The notes under the pieces: generated by a model
Database searches by the model: none
What the model was told of the DNA's origin: nothing
Seen by the model: only the letters and a program-made list of their open reading frames with translations
NCBI GenBank assembly: GCA_022827275.1
Contig: JAJDTG010000020.1
Span: forward strand, 62,001-126,000
Direction: 5' to 3'
Source of the DNA: Candidatus Dadabacteria bacterium
GTDB taxonomy: Bacteria; Desulfobacterota_D; UBA1144; Nemesobacterales; Nemesobacteraceae
Length of the DNA stretch: 64,000 bases
Program-made: the position numbers and the translations under genes
Shown: one piece after another, positions 54,841 to 63,949 of the stretch
Position numbering within the stretch: the stretch's first letter is position 1
How the letters are laid out: each line of letters starts with the position of its first letter

Positions 54841-56001
54841 ATGATGTTTAAAATCAAAGGCGGAGAATTTTCAAGGAAGCTGGGAATGATTCAGGGGGTC
54901 GTGGAGAAGAGAACGACCATGCCGATTCTCTCGCACGTTCTTATGAGTTCTACGGAGAAGGGTTTATTTCTGGAAGCAACAGATCTTGAAAACACGGCCA
55001 CGGTTTTCTGCGATGCTGAAACCGATGGGGAATTCAAGATGGCGGTTCCCGCGGGAATCCTTTCGGACCTTGTCAGGGAAATCAGGGAAGAGGAGGAAAT
55101 TTCGGTTACAGCTACCGAGAACAACTGGATAGAGGTTGTTACCAGCTCGGGCTCTTTTAAGATAGCCGGGCTTGCGGCCGACGATTTCCCCAGGATACCC
55201 GAGATCTCGTCTGAGAACCTTTTCCAGGTTTCTTCCGAGAGGCTTGAGGAGATGATATCCAAGACGGTTTTTTCCGTGTCCGACGATGAAATGAGAAGAA
55301 GCCTCTCCGGAGTGTTTTTCGAAAAAAGAGGAGAGCAAACGCTCAGGCTTGTCGCTACCGACGGTCACAGGCTCAGCTATGTCGATGAAAAAATAGAGAA
55401 TCTTGACCTGCCGAAGGATGTCCTTGTTCCCAAGAAAGCGGTTATGGAGATAAGAAGGCTTCTTCGTCTCTCGAAGGAAGTCAGGATCGGGAGCAGCGGA
55501 AACTTTTTTGTTTTCGAGTTAAACGATGAAAACCTCGTTTTCATTTCTAGGGTGATAGACGCGGAGTTTCCGGACTACATGCAGGTGGTTCCGGTCTCGA
55601 CGAAAAACACGGTCACGGTCGACGCCTCCAAGCTTCTGGTTGCGCTCAGGAGGGTTTCTCTTTTTTCCGCAGACAACGTGAGGGGCGGGGGAAGGTTTGT
55701 GGAAATGGCTTTTGGGGAAGGAAACCTGCTTCTGGGTGCCTATCTGAACACCGGCGAGGGAAAGGAAAGCATACCGGTTGAGTATTCGGGGGAAGAAGTG
55801 AGGCTTGGTTTTAACTTCTCGTACTTTCAGGATGTTCTTGATGCCGTGGGGTCTTCTGAAGTGATAATCGGTTTTTCCGGCCACAAAAACCCGGTTTACG
55901 TGGTTCCGTGCGAGGAAGGAGAAAAGCAGGACGGTTACGTAAATGTAATAATGCCAATGGAACTTGACGCCAAGGCGGCGGAGGGGCAGGCGAGGGGATA
56001 A
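54841..56001 (+). CDS. dnaN: DNA polymerase III sliding clamp (beta)
   Basis: A ring-forming processivity clamp. It begins MFKIKGGEFSRKLGMIQGVV, then RTTMPILSHVLMSSTEKGL, and the third domain has VIDAEFPDYMQVVP. The C-terminal peptide PVYVVPCEEGEKQDGYVNVIMPM corresponds to the usual MPMR-type end, but about 12 extra residues (KAAEGQARG) follow. 386 aa. It lies directly after the origin; GGAGG is 13 bases before the first of two adjacent ATGs. The end overlaps the gspL ORF only in its unused 5' extension. Confidence 0.96.
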   Translation: MMFKIKGGEFSRKLGMIQGVVEKRTTMPILSHVLMSSTEKGLFLEATDLENTATVFCDAETDGEFKMAVPAGILSDLVREIREEEEISVTATENNWIEVVTSSGSFKIAGLAADDFPRIPEISSENLFQVSSERLEEMISKTVFSVSDDEMRRSLSGVFFEKRGEQTLRLVATDGHRLSYVDEKIENLDLPKDVLVPKKAVMEIRRLLRLSKEVRIGSSGNFFVFELNDENLVFISRVIDAEFPDYMQVVPVSTKNTVTVDASKLLVALRRVSLFSADNVRGGGRFVEMAFGEGNLLLGAYLNTGEGKESIPVEYSGEEVRLGFNFSYFQDVLDAVGSSEVIIGFSGHKNPVYVVPCEEGEKQDGYVNVIMPMELDAKAAEGQARG

Positions 56002-56017
56002 TCCTCGTACCTTTAAG

Positions 56018-57484
56018 ATGCTAGGTGGATTCATCGGAGTCGATTTTTCCGGCGGGAAGGTCAGGACCGTAACTGTAAGAAAGGGGCTCAGGGGAACTGA
56101 AGTCAGAAAAACCTCTTTCACCGGGGAGCTTGGGAGCGGCGACACGTCGGCTTTTCTAAAGGGCGAGATTTCCCTCGGGACCCGGGCCGTTACCGGGATC
56201 TGTTCTTCCCCGCTTCTTCTCAGGGTTCTCAAATTTCCTTTCTCTGATTCAAAGAAGCTAAAAGGGGTTTACCGCTTCGAACTTGAGAACTCGACCGGGT
56301 TTGCCCTAGGGAAGGATGCTCTCTCCGACTACCACGAGGTGAAGAGACCGGAAGGGGCCGAAATCATAGTCCCCGCTTTTGAGAAGAAAGCGTTTGAGGG
56401 CTATCTGGGTTCCCTGCGGGAGTCTGGAGTGGATCCGGATCAGGTGACTTTCACGCCGGTTGCGTTTTCCTCGCTGGGGGAGCTTATTGAAGGGCCGAGG
56501 CCGCTTCTCCTTATAGACGCCGACCAGGACCACCTCAATTTTTCGTTTTTTAACGAGAGCGGGCTCAGCAGGGTAAGGAACTGCGACGACGCCGTCGGGA
56601 GAGTGAAGAAATCCCTTGCCGAAGACATCCTTGACTTGGGCCAGATAAACGGCGACGAGGAGAAGAAAAAGGCCTTTCTTGGAAGCTGCCGCTTCATTGC
56701 AGAAGAGATAAGAAACACCATGCGCTACTTTGAGGGAGAGTCGGGGGAGGAAGTAAAGAGCCTGGTTCTCACCGGAGGGATATGCGAGGTAGATGGAGTT
56801 GCGAGGGAACTTACCGACCAGCTCGGCCGGGAAGTAAAGAGAATTTTCATAGACCAGCTCGGCCACAAAGACTCCCCTTTCTTCGCGAGGGCGTACGCTC
56901 TTGCGCTTTACGGAGGTTCCTCCGGCAAAGGGGGAAGGCTCAACCTGAGAAGAGACGGATACAGGCCGCGGGGGATGGCGAGGGATTTTTTAAAGGAGTT
57001 TCGGGTTCCGGTAGCCCTGTGCGCCACCCTGCTTCTTGTGGTTGTTTTCGGGCGCGTGACGGAAGTGGTCTCCGCTAGGAGCAAGATGAATTCCATACGC
57101 TCCGAGATGGAGACGGATCTTAGGAGAGAGTTTCCAGAGGCTGCGGGGACGCAGGACCCGGTCGCTTTTTACGGAGGAAAGCTTGAAGTCATCAACCGCA
57201 AGCTTGACATACTGAAGCAGGTAAGAGGGGCCCACAGCCCGCTTGAGGTGCTGACGGCGGTTTCCGCCGCCGTTCCGAGGGACGTGAGTTTCTCTGTTGA
57301 CGAAATAAGGATCGAAGACGGGGGCAAGGCCAAGATATGGGGCAGGAGCGATTCCTACGAGGAGATAGCGTCGATAGAGAAAGCCTTCTCGGAGTCCGGC
57401 AGCTTCACCCAGGTGAAGATGGGACAGGTCGGAAAGGCCGTTAACAAAGGTTTGAAATTCGAAATATCAATGGTCGTCAGGTGA
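56018..57484 (+). CDS. gspL: Type II secretion system protein L (PilM/GspL)
   Basis: About 488 aa from the ATG at 56018. The listed ORF starts at a TTG inside dnaN and is longer. It has an actin-like cytoplasmic domain (GGFIGVDFSGGKVRTVTV, VLTGGICEVDGVARELTDQLG), one membrane helix (VPVALCATLLLVVVFGRVTEVV at about residue 340) and a periplasmic PilN-like region ending in IWGRSDSYEEIASIEKAFSE. GspL links the secretion ATPase GspE to the inner-membrane platform. It forms one overlapping operon with gspM and gspN. Direct neighbourhood to dnaN is unusual. Confidence 0.82.
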   Translation: MLGGFIGVDFSGGKVRTVTVRKGLRGTEVRKTSFTGELGSGDTSAFLKGEISLGTRAVTGICSSPLLLRVLKFPFSDSKKLKGVYRFELENSTGFALGKDALSDYHEVKRPEGAEIIVPAFEKKAFEGYLGSLRESGVDPDQVTFTPVAFSSLGELIEGPRPLLLIDADQDHLNFSFFNESGLSRVRNCDDAVGRVKKSLAEDILDLGQINGDEEKKKAFLGSCRFIAEEIRNTMRYFEGESGEEVKSLVLTGGICEVDGVARELTDQLGREVKRIFIDQLGHKDSPFFARAYALALYGGSSGKGGRLNLRRDGYRPRGMARDFLKEFRVPVALCATLLLVVVFGRVTEVVSARSKMNSIRSEMETDLRREFPEAAGTQDPVAFYGGKLEVINRKLDILKQVRGAHSPLEVLTAVSAAVPRDVSFSVDEIRIEDGGKAKIWGRSDSYEEIASIEKAFSESGSFTQVKMGQVGKAVNKGLKFEISMVVR

Positions 57485-58119
57485 GAATGAAGGAGTTAGC
57501 GCAAAGACTGATACAGGGGCTGAAGTTGCTTCTCTCGGCGGTTCTGGAAAGAACCGAACCCTTGGCGCGGAGGGTAAGGGAATTAATAGACAGGGGGGAT
57601 TTCTCCGCGAGGGATGTCCGCGCCCTCAAGATAGCCGTCGCGGCCCTAGCCATTTTCATACTCTTTTCTGTCTACAGGTCGGTTTTCCCCGGGGGTTCTG
57701 CAGTAAAAAACGAGGTCAGCCAGGTGAGACTGCAGCTAAACGAGATGAGGTCCATTAAGGAGGAGTACCGCTACTCGAGGGATCTCCTGGCCGGGTTTAG
57801 CGGTTCGATGAAGGAGGAAAGAGAGGCGCTTATTTCGGTTGCGGAGAAGGCGCTTGTCAGAAACGGCATAGACCGCCGCTCATTTTCCATAAAGGGAACA
57901 AACCCGTCGGTCAGGGGAAGGGGGATAAACCGGGAAAGAGCGGTCCTGATCAAGATAAACAAGGTGCCTATCCCCAGAGTGCTTAACGTTCTTTACACCT
58001 TTCAGAAAAGCAAGAGCATACTCAGGGTCTCGGACCTCAGGATAAAAACCAGGTTCGACAACCCGAACCTGACTGACGTCTCGTTCCGACTGTCCACTTT
58101 TTCTTTCAGTGAATCGTGA
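57481..58119 (+). CDS. gspM: Type II secretion system protein M
   Basis: 212 aa: a short cytoplasmic part, one membrane helix (IAVAALAIFILFSVYRSVF at about residue 58), a coiled coil and a ferredoxin-like C-terminal domain (RVLNVLYTFQKSKSILRVSDLRIK), the layout of GspM. The GTG start overlaps the gspL TGA (GTGA), so they are coupled. GspM partners GspL in the inner-membrane platform. The identification rests on position and topology because GspM is poorly conserved. Confidence 0.72.
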   Translation: MRMKELAQRLIQGLKLLLSAVLERTEPLARRVRELIDRGDFSARDVRALKIAVAALAIFILFSVYRSVFPGGSAVKNEVSQVRLQLNEMRSIKEEYRYSRDLLAGFSGSMKEEREALISVAEKALVRNGIDRRSFSIKGTNPSVRGRGINRERAVLIKINKVPIPRVLNVLYTFQKSKSILRVSDLRIKTRFDNPNLTDVSFRLSTFSFSES

Positions 58120-59036
58120 GCGGAGAAAAGATGAAGATAAAGACCAGAATCAAAATGCCGGAGAAAATCTCCGTCCGCCTTTATATCGGGGTCTTCTTCG
58201 CGTTTCTTCTGCTTTTCCTTCTTTTGGGGTTTCCGCGGGACTCGGTCGAAAGAAGGATCATCTTCGAGATTCAGGACAACTCCCCGGTTCCGGTTCTGAT
58301 AGGGGGCGCGGACCTAAAGGGTCTTTCCTCGATTGAACTCAGGGATGTCCGGGTGATCCTCGGGGAAAGGGAGCCGCTTGTGATTGACAGGGCAAGGGTG
58401 AGCGCCGGGATTTTATCCGTTATTTTTTCCGACGACACCCGGATTTCCTTTTCCGTTGACGCGTACGGCGGGAAGATAGACGGCAAGGTTTCACAGAACA
58501 TGAAGAAAAAAAGTGTCACAAGCGCGGAAGTGGACATAAATTCCGTTGAATCCTCGACCGTTTCACGTCTTTTTCTGGGGGACGGAGGGATTTCTGTCAG
58601 CGGGAAGGTCGACGGAACCGTAAAGCTTCTCGGGGAGGGGGAAAGCGGAGGGATATCAAAGATGGAATACCTTGTGTCTTCACCTTCTCTTTCGATTGCC
58701 GTGGACAAGGTGCAGGGGTTTGATGTGAAGGAGGAGTACAAGAACCTGAGCGTCGTGCTTCGCGGTACTGCCAACCGCTTTGAATCGCGGGTCGAGAAGC
58801 TTTCCCTCACCAACCCGCAGCTGTCCCTGCAGGCGGAGGGGAAAGCCCCGTCTCCGCTTCGGTTAAGAAAGGGAGCCGCCTTGGATCTCTCCGTTACATT
58901 CAGGCCTCCTCCGGAGGATGCGAAGCTTGCTCTTGTCGGCAGTTTTCTGGGCTCTCGGGGGGACGGCAGTTTCTCCGGAAAGATCCTGGGAACGCTTGCG
59001 CAGCCCAGGATTGTAAAGGGAAACGGGGGCAGTTAG
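58116..59036 (+). CDS. gspN: Type II secretion system protein N
   Basis: 306 aa: one N-terminal helix (LYIGVFFAFLLLFLLLGFP), then an all-beta periplasmic region with repeats like FSVDAYGGKIDGKVSQNM and GSFLGSRGDGSFSGKILGTLAQP, typical of GspN. The GTG start overlaps the gspM stop (GTGA). In a minority of systems GspN works with the secretin. No gspC-K or gspE is in the window, so the rest of the system must lie elsewhere. Confidence 0.75.
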   Translation: MSGEKMKIKTRIKMPEKISVRLYIGVFFAFLLLFLLLGFPRDSVERRIIFEIQDNSPVPVLIGGADLKGLSSIELRDVRVILGEREPLVIDRARVSAGILSVIFSDDTRISFSVDAYGGKIDGKVSQNMKKKSVTSAEVDINSVESSTVSRLFLGDGGISVSGKVDGTVKLLGEGESGGISKMEYLVSSPSLSIAVDKVQGFDVKEEYKNLSVVLRGTANRFESRVEKLSLTNPQLSLQAEGKAPSPLRLRKGAALDLSVTFRPPPEDAKLALVGSFLGSRGDGSFSGKILGTLAQPRIVKGNGGS

Positions 59037-59124
59037 GAGCCCCGTTTTTACCCCCTGCGGGCTATTTGACTTTGCCCTACCCCCTCGCTATCCTTCTCCG
59101 AAATACTCCCCTTAAGACTGGATT

Positions 59125-60210
59125 ATGGATTCCAACAAAGAACTTGCCGCCGTAAGGAAAGAAATAGACGCTCTCGATTCCAAGTTGCTCGAACTTATAA
59201 ACAGGCGGGCTGAGCTTGCGATAGAGGTGAGCGCACTCAAGAAAAAGGATCTCCTGGGGATCTACGACAGGGGCAGGGAAAGCGAGGTAGAGAGCAAGAT
59301 AGCGGAAACCAACCCCGGCCCTCTCTCCAGCGAGGACGTCCTTCTTATTTTCAGGGAGATAATATCGCGCTGCAGGTCCTTTCAGCACCAAGATAAAGTC
59401 GCCTATCTCGGACCCGCGGGCAGCTTCTCAAACCAGGCCGCGTTTCGAAAGTTCGGCGCTTCCTCAGAATTTTTTCCCGCAAACAGCCTTGAGGATGTGT
59501 TCGAGGAAGTGCACAGCCAAAGGGCCGATTTCGGCATAGTGCCCGTCGAGAACTCGGTTGAGGGCTCGGTGGGGGACGTGCTTGACATGCTGGTCCGGTG
59601 GGACCTTGACGTCTCGGCCGAGTGTTTTGAGCGCATTGAACACTTCCTGCTCTCCATTGACGGGGACGTCAGCAAAGTAAGGACCGTGGCCTCGCACCCC
59701 CACGCCCTCGGTCAGTGCAAGAAATGGATTGCCTCAAATCTCTACGGCGTCGCGCTTCTTGAGACCCCGAGCACCGCGGCGGCGGCGAAAATAGCTGCAA
59801 GGGATGAGAGCGTCGCCGCAATCGCAAGCGAGTTCTCAGGGTCGATATACAACCTGAAGACCATACAGAGCTACATAGAGGACAGCCCGCGCAACACGAC
59901 CCGGTTCGTGGTGGTGGGAAGGGAGAGACCTTCCCCGAGCGGGGAAGACAAGACTTCGATCGCCTTTTCCGTTAAGGATGAGCCGGGGGCGCTCCACACG
60001 ACATTTTTTCTCCCCTTTTCTGAATCCGGCATAAATCTCACCAAAATCGAGTCCAGGCCCTCGCGCGACGGGCAGTGGGAGTACGTGTTTTTCGCCGACT
60101 TCTCGGGACACCGCGACGAGGACTTTGTAAGGGATGCTCTCGAGAAGGTGGAAGCCAACTGCGTTTTCCTAAAGGTGCTGGGATCCTATCCCGCCGAAGT
60201 GCCGGGCTGA
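59125..60210 (+). CDS. pheA: Bifunctional chorismate mutase/prephenate dehydratase (P-protein)
   Basis: Converts chorismate to prephenate and on to phenylpyruvate. The N-terminal AroQ mutase (residues 1-85: KELAAVRKEIDALDSKLLELINRRAELAIEV) is followed by the dehydratase domain (VAYLGPAGSFSNQAAF, GIVPVENSVEGSVGDVLDML, DSPRNTTRFVVVG) and a C-terminal ACT domain (GALHTTFFLPFSESGINLTKIESRPSRD), where phenylalanine feedback inhibition would act. 361 aa. It heads pheA-hisC-tyrA, the usual aromatic cluster. Confidence 0.95.
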   Translation: MDSNKELAAVRKEIDALDSKLLELINRRAELAIEVSALKKKDLLGIYDRGRESEVESKIAETNPGPLSSEDVLLIFREIISRCRSFQHQDKVAYLGPAGSFSNQAAFRKFGASSEFFPANSLEDVFEEVHSQRADFGIVPVENSVEGSVGDVLDMLVRWDLDVSAECFERIEHFLLSIDGDVSKVRTVASHPHALGQCKKWIASNLYGVALLETPSTAAAAKIAARDESVAAIASEFSGSIYNLKTIQSYIEDSPRNTTRFVVVGRERPSPSGEDKTSIAFSVKDEPGALHTTFFLPFSESGINLTKIESRPSRDGQWEYVFFADFSGHRDEDFVRDALEKVEANCVFLKVLGSYPAEVPG

Positions 60211-60236
60211 CGGCGGGCTTGGCGGATGAACCTCCC

Positions 60237-61322
60237 ATGGAACCAAGAGCAAGTGTAAAGAATCTTATTCCCTATGTTCCGGGGAAGCCGATCGAGGAGC
60301 TCGAGCGGGAACTCGGAATCCGGGGCGCGGCCAAGATGGCTTCGAACGAAAATCCCCTCGGTCCCTCCCCGCTTGCGAAAAAAGCGCTTTCAGAGCACAT
60401 CTCTAAGGTCAACCTTTATCCCGACGGGGGCTGCTTTGAGCTCCGCCGGAAACTCTCCGAGAAGCTCGGGGTTCCCGAGGACACGATAGTAATCGGAAAC
60501 GGTTCGAACGAGGTGATAGAGATCGTCGCAAGGACCTTTCTTGAGCCCGGGGACGAGGCCATCTACGGACGCCACGCGTTTATCGTCTACCCGATCGTCA
60601 CCCAGTCGCTCGGGTGCTCGCACGTCGTTTCCGGGATGCCGGATCTTGTGCACGACCTGGAGGACATGGTTTCCCTGGTAACCGAGAAAACGAAAATCAT
60701 CTACATCGCGAATCCGAACAACCCCACCGGGACGATAGTGAGAAGGGACGAGTTCGAGTGGTTCCTCGAGCGGGTTCCCGAGAACGTGGTAATACTTGTG
60801 GACGAGGCCTATTTCGAGTACGTGGACGACCCGGATTATCCGGACACGCTTCGCTATCACTCGGTCCGCGAATCGCTCGTTACGGTGAGGACCTTCTCCA
60901 AGATTTACGGTCTTGCGGGACTCAGGGTCGGCTACGGGGTTGCGTCAAGAGAGGCGGTTTCCTACATGGACCGGGTAAGGGAGCCGTTTAACGTGAACTC
61001 GGCCGCGCAGGCGGCGGCCTGCGCAGCGCTTGACGACGACAGGCACATCGCCCGCTCAAGGAAGCTTAACCGCACGGCAAAGGAGTATTTGCGCGAGAAG
61101 CTGGGCGAACTCGGGGTCAGGTACACGGAGTCTCATACGAATTTTTTTCTCGTGGACCTCGAGAGGGACCCGATGCCGGTTTACGAGGCGCTTCTTCGCG
61201 ACGGGGTCATAACGAGGCCGGTGGGCGGCTACGGGCTTAAAACACACCTGAGGGTAAGTTTCGGCCTCGGGCGGGAAAACGAAAAATTCATTGAATCGCT
61301 TGGGAGAATTCTCAGAAGATGA
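60237..61322 (+). CDS. hisC: Histidinol-phosphate/aromatic aminotransferase
   Basis: A 361-aa fold-type I PLP aminotransferase. It has MASNENPLGPSPLAKKAL, GNGSNEVIEIVARTF, YIANPNNPTGTIV, LVDEAYFEYV and the PLP lysine in RTFSKIYGLAGLRVGYGVA. The listed ORF begins inside pheA; the ATG at 60237 matches the family start. Location between pheA and tyrA suggests it also transaminates phenylpyruvate and hydroxyphenylpyruvate or prephenate. Its end overlaps the tyrA ATG (ATGA). Confidence 0.92.
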   Translation: MEPRASVKNLIPYVPGKPIEELERELGIRGAAKMASNENPLGPSPLAKKALSEHISKVNLYPDGGCFELRRKLSEKLGVPEDTIVIGNGSNEVIEIVARTFLEPGDEAIYGRHAFIVYPIVTQSLGCSHVVSGMPDLVHDLEDMVSLVTEKTKIIYIANPNNPTGTIVRRDEFEWFLERVPENVVILVDEAYFEYVDDPDYPDTLRYHSVRESLVTVRTFSKIYGLAGLRVGYGVASREAVSYMDRVREPFNVNSAAQAAACAALDDDRHIARSRKLNRTAKEYLREKLGELGVRYTESHTNFFLVDLERDPMPVYEALLRDGVITRPVGGYGLKTHLRVSFGLGRENEKFIESLGRILRR

Positions 61323-62173
61323 CTTTTGAAAAAGTGTCGGTTGTAGGTCTCGGGCTGATAGGAGGTTCCCTAGCGGCTGCCCTTCGCGAATCGGGGGAAG
61401 TCGGGGAAGTCTTCGGGGTCGAGCTGGACACGGAGTCCCTTCGCTTCGCCGTTGAGAACGGGATCACGGACGCGGGCGCTTCCGAAATCGGCCCCGGCAT
61501 TTCGGGCTCTGAAATAGTTGTCGTCGCGACCTACGTCGACTCCATAGCGCGGGTGGCCGAGGAAGTTTCCGGATTCGTTTCCCCCGGCACGGTAGTTTGC
61601 GATGTGGGAAGCGTAAAGGCTTCCATAGCAAGGGAAATGGAAAAGGGCCCCCGGAATATCCGCTTTGTCGGGGCACATCCCATCGCGGGGAAGGAAACAT
61701 CGGGCGCCAGGGAGTCTGATCCGGCTCTTTTCTCAGGGAAAAGATGCGTGGTTACTCCGGTGGAGAGCACAAGCCCCGAAGCCCTCTCCATGGTGAAAAC
61801 GCTTTTTTCGCTTGCGGGAAGCGAGGTGGTCGAGATGGATCCCGAATCCCACGACGAGGTCTTTTCGCTTGTAAGCCATCTTCCCCATGCGGTTGCCTAC
61901 GCGCTTGTGAGCGCGGTGGCTTCGAGGGGAGGAGACAGAAACCTTTTTGATTTTTCGGGCGGGGGCCTTGCCGACTTTACCCGGATCGCCGGCAGTTCCC
62001 CGGAGATGTGGGCCGGTATTTTCATCGAGAACCGCGAGGCGCTGCTTGGCGCCATCCGCGGCTTTGCGGGGCAGCTCGGGGAGATTGAAAAAGCCGTCGC
62101 CTCCGGTAATGTAGAAGAACTGGCAGGGCTTTTGAGGGAGGCCCGGGATTCAAAGAGGAATCTCGGGGAGTGA
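61319..62173 (+). CDS. tyrA: Prephenate dehydrogenase
   Basis: A 284-aa NAD(P)-dependent enzyme of tyrosine synthesis. It has a Rossmann start [66 protein letters not shown] and the helical domain with [19 protein letters not shown] and [18 protein letters not shown]. The 4-base overlap with hisC indicates coupling. No ACT domain is present. Confidence 0.94.
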   Translation: MTFEKVSVVGLGLIGGSLAAALRESGEVGEVFGVELDTESLRFAVENGITDAGASEIGPGISGSEIVVVATYVDSIARVAEEVSGFVSPGTVVCDVGSVKASIAREMEKGPRNIRFVGAHPIAGKETSGARESDPALFSGKRCVVTPVESTSPEALSMVKTLFSLAGSEVVEMDPESHDEVFSLVSHLPHAVAYALVSAVASRGGDRNLFDFSGGGLADFTRIAGSSPEMWAGIFIENREALLGAIRGFAGQLGEIEKAVASGNVEELAGLLREARDSKRNLGE

Positions 62174-62180
62174 GCGGATA

Positions 62181-62585
62181 ATGTCCGGAAAGGTAAAGAA
62201 AACCGATGAGCAGTGGCAGGAGCGGCTCTCCCCCGAGGAGTTTCTTGTCACGAGAAAGAAGGGCACCGAGAGAGCCTTTACCGGAAAGTACCACGATCAT
62301 CACGAAAAAGGCATGTATGTCTGCGTCTGCTGCGGGCAGGAGCTTTTCCGTTTCTCAGAGAAATTCGACTCCGGCACGGGATGGCCGAGCTTCTGGGAGC
62401 CTGTCTCCCAGGAGAGCATAAAAGAGAAGTCCGACCATTCCCACGGCATGACGAGAACAGAGGTTCTCTGCTCAAAGTGCGACGCCCACCTGGGACATGT
62501 TTTCCCCGACGGCCCGAAGCCCACAGGGCTTAGGTACTGCATAAATTCCGTCTCTTTGGATTTTGAAGAAGAAAAAGAGGAATAG
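62181..62585 (+). CDS. msrB: Peptide methionine-(R)-S-oxide reductase
   Basis: A 134-aa MsrB that repairs oxidised methionine. It has zinc cysteines in CVCCG and [12 protein letters not shown], the substrate motif [13 protein letters not shown] and the catalytic cysteine in RYCINSVSL. It starts seven bases after tyrA. The C-terminal tail is Glu/Lys-rich. The ATG is the obvious start. Confidence 0.95.
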   Translation: MSGKVKKTDEQWQERLSPEEFLVTRKKGTERAFTGKYHDHHEKGMYVCVCCGQELFRFSEKFDSGTGWPSFWEPVSQESIKEKSDHSHGMTRTEVLCSKCDAHLGHVFPDGPKPTGLRYCINSVSLDFEEEKEE

Positions 62586-62590
62586 GGAAG

Positions 62591-62662
62591 TGGCGACGGG
62601 TGGGATCGAACCACCGACACAGGCCTTATGAGAGCCCCGCTCTACCCCTGAGCTACGCCGCC
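62591..62662 (-). tRNA. tRNA-Met (CAT), elongator-type; tRNA-Ile2 not excluded
   Basis: A 72-nt cloverleaf: acceptor GGCGGCG/CGTCGCC, D-stem GCTC/GAGC, anticodon loop CTCATAA with CAT, T-stem GGTGG/CCACC with TTCGATC. A G1-C72 pair rules out an initiator. The CCA end is not encoded (the A is followed by CTTCC). Met versus lysidine-modified Ile cannot be settled by eye, but a Met elongator fits best. Confidence 0.85.
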
Positions 62663-62775
62663 CCCGGAAAAAAAAGGCAAATCGAAAAGCAGGAATTATA
62701 CCGGAACTCCGTGAGGATTCAACGCACGGACACGAGGGCTCGGCGGAAACTGGCGCGACCCCGGCTTTGCATGAA

Positions 62776-63450
62776 TCAGCCTGCTGCCGCCCCGTTTTTT
62801 CCCGCTTCTTCCTCTATCAGCCCCAGTTCCAGAAGTTTCCTGTAGGTCTTGGTGTGGGAGCCGTGGTGGGAGAAGGTATCTATGTCCCCGGGCTCGTCGA
62901 TGTCGATGCTGATGTTGAAGTTTCTGTAGATGTCGCAGGGCACGTACCTGCGCTCGGCCTCTTCCCTGTGTTTTCTGAAGCTGTCGTTTCCGAACATCGA
63001 GGGGATGCTGTCGGGAGGCTTTCTCAGTATGGCGTTTGTGCCGAGCTCATCTTCTGAGGGAACGAGGATCACGGACTTGCCCTTCTTCTCTTTCTCAAGG
63101 ACGGAGTCCAGGTCCTCGCCGGTTATGAGGGGGGCGTCGCCCGGGATTACTAGCACGGATTTCGCGCCCATTTTTCTGCAGACCTGGAGAGCCAGGTCGA
63201 CCGATGAGCTCTCCCCGAGCTGGCTCTCCTCCCTTATTACGTCAAACCCCTCCCCAAGGGCCATTTTCTCCGCTTTCCTGTCGAGCGTAACAATCACCTT
63301 GTTATCGGCAAGCTTCGAGTCGCCGACTGCGGAGAACACGTCTTCGAGCATCACGTAGGCAAGTTCGGTTCTCTGCTTGTTGCTGAGCACCGAGGCAAGC
63401 CTTTCGTTTGCCCTTGAAAGATCTTTTACGGGAACCAATATGAATTTCAA
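62776..63450 (-). CDS. cofC: 2-phospho-L-lactate guanylyltransferase (F420 biosynthesis)
   Basis: Activates 2-phospholactate (or phosphoenolpyruvate) with GTP so that CofD can transfer it. It is a nucleotidyltransferase fold: FILVPVKDLSRANERLASVLS, KSVLVIPGDAPLITGEDLDSVLEK, LVPSEDELGTNAILRKPPDSI and NFNISIDIDEPGDIDTF. 224 aa. The start is a TTG at 63450 with GAGG about eight bases upstream. It is an isolated gene, 44 kb from cofD. Confidence 0.92.
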   Translation of the reverse strand: MKFILVPVKDLSRANERLASVLSNKQRTELAYVMLEDVFSAVGDSKLADNKVIVTLDRKAEKMALGEGFDVIREESQLGESSSVDLALQVCRKMGAKSVLVIPGDAPLITGEDLDSVLEKEKKGKSVILVPSEDELGTNAILRKPPDSIPSMFGNDSFRKHREEAERRYVPCDIYRNFNISIDIDEPGDIDTFSHHGSHTKTYRKLLELGLIEEEAGKNGAAAG

Positions 63451-63612
63451 AACTGCTACCTCACAAGGCCACTATTCTATCACAAGTTTGTTCAGGTTCA
63501 CATGCTACTACACGTGATGCTTTTCCATAGCGTACCGGGAAACGTTGGCTTGGGTCCATGCAGAAATATTCATTCAGAACTGCAGCAATTTTCATTCAAA
63601 TTGGAAAAATAT

Positions 63613-63641
63613 TTGACAACAACTTACAATAACTATAACTT
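63613..63641 (+). promoter_or_regulatory. Putative promoter of the accessory locus
   Basis: TTGACA (63613-63618) is followed by overlapping TATAAC (15-base spacing) and TAACTT (17-base spacing), about 60-80 bases before the excisionase-like gene. Flanking DNA is AT-rich. Confidence 0.4.
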
Positions 63642-63699
63642 AAATAGCGTTACAGGTCGTTTTTGATAAAAAATTGTTTCCCGGCAGGGGATATCGCAG

Positions 63700-63900
63700 A
63701 TGGAAGACAAGCTAGGTGACATTCTTACTATTGAAGAGCTATCTGCTTACCTAAAGATCCCGGAGTCGACTCTCTACAAAATCGTGCGGGAGGGCAAGAT
63801 TCCTTCCAAAAAGGTAGGACGTCATTGGCGTTTCCGAAAAGAAGCAATTGACAATTGGTTGGACCAAATGGGGAGAAAAGAACCGGAACCCGAAAAATGA
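63700..63900 (+). CDS. Excisionase-family (MerR-like) DNA-binding protein
   Basis: A 66-aa winged-helix protein with the excisionase signature ILTIEELSAYLKIPESTLYKIVREGKIPSKKVGRHWRFRKEAIDNWL. Such proteins regulate or assist DNA rearrangements. Here it immediately precedes a trlF-like gene, with 50 bases between them, so it may regulate that operon. The AT-rich upstream region and the accessory partner suggest an imported locus. Confidence 0.88.
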   Translation: MEDKLGDILTIEELSAYLKIPESTLYKIVREGKIPSKKVGRHWRFRKEAIDNWLDQMGRKEPEPEK

Positions 63901-63949
63901 GGGATCATCTTCTGTGCGAATTTGACTTGACTGGAGTGAGGCAGAATAA

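Noticed and set aside
63451-63640. Direct repeats CATTCA considered as a CRISPR or attachment site
   Set aside because: There are only two short imperfect copies without regular spacing.
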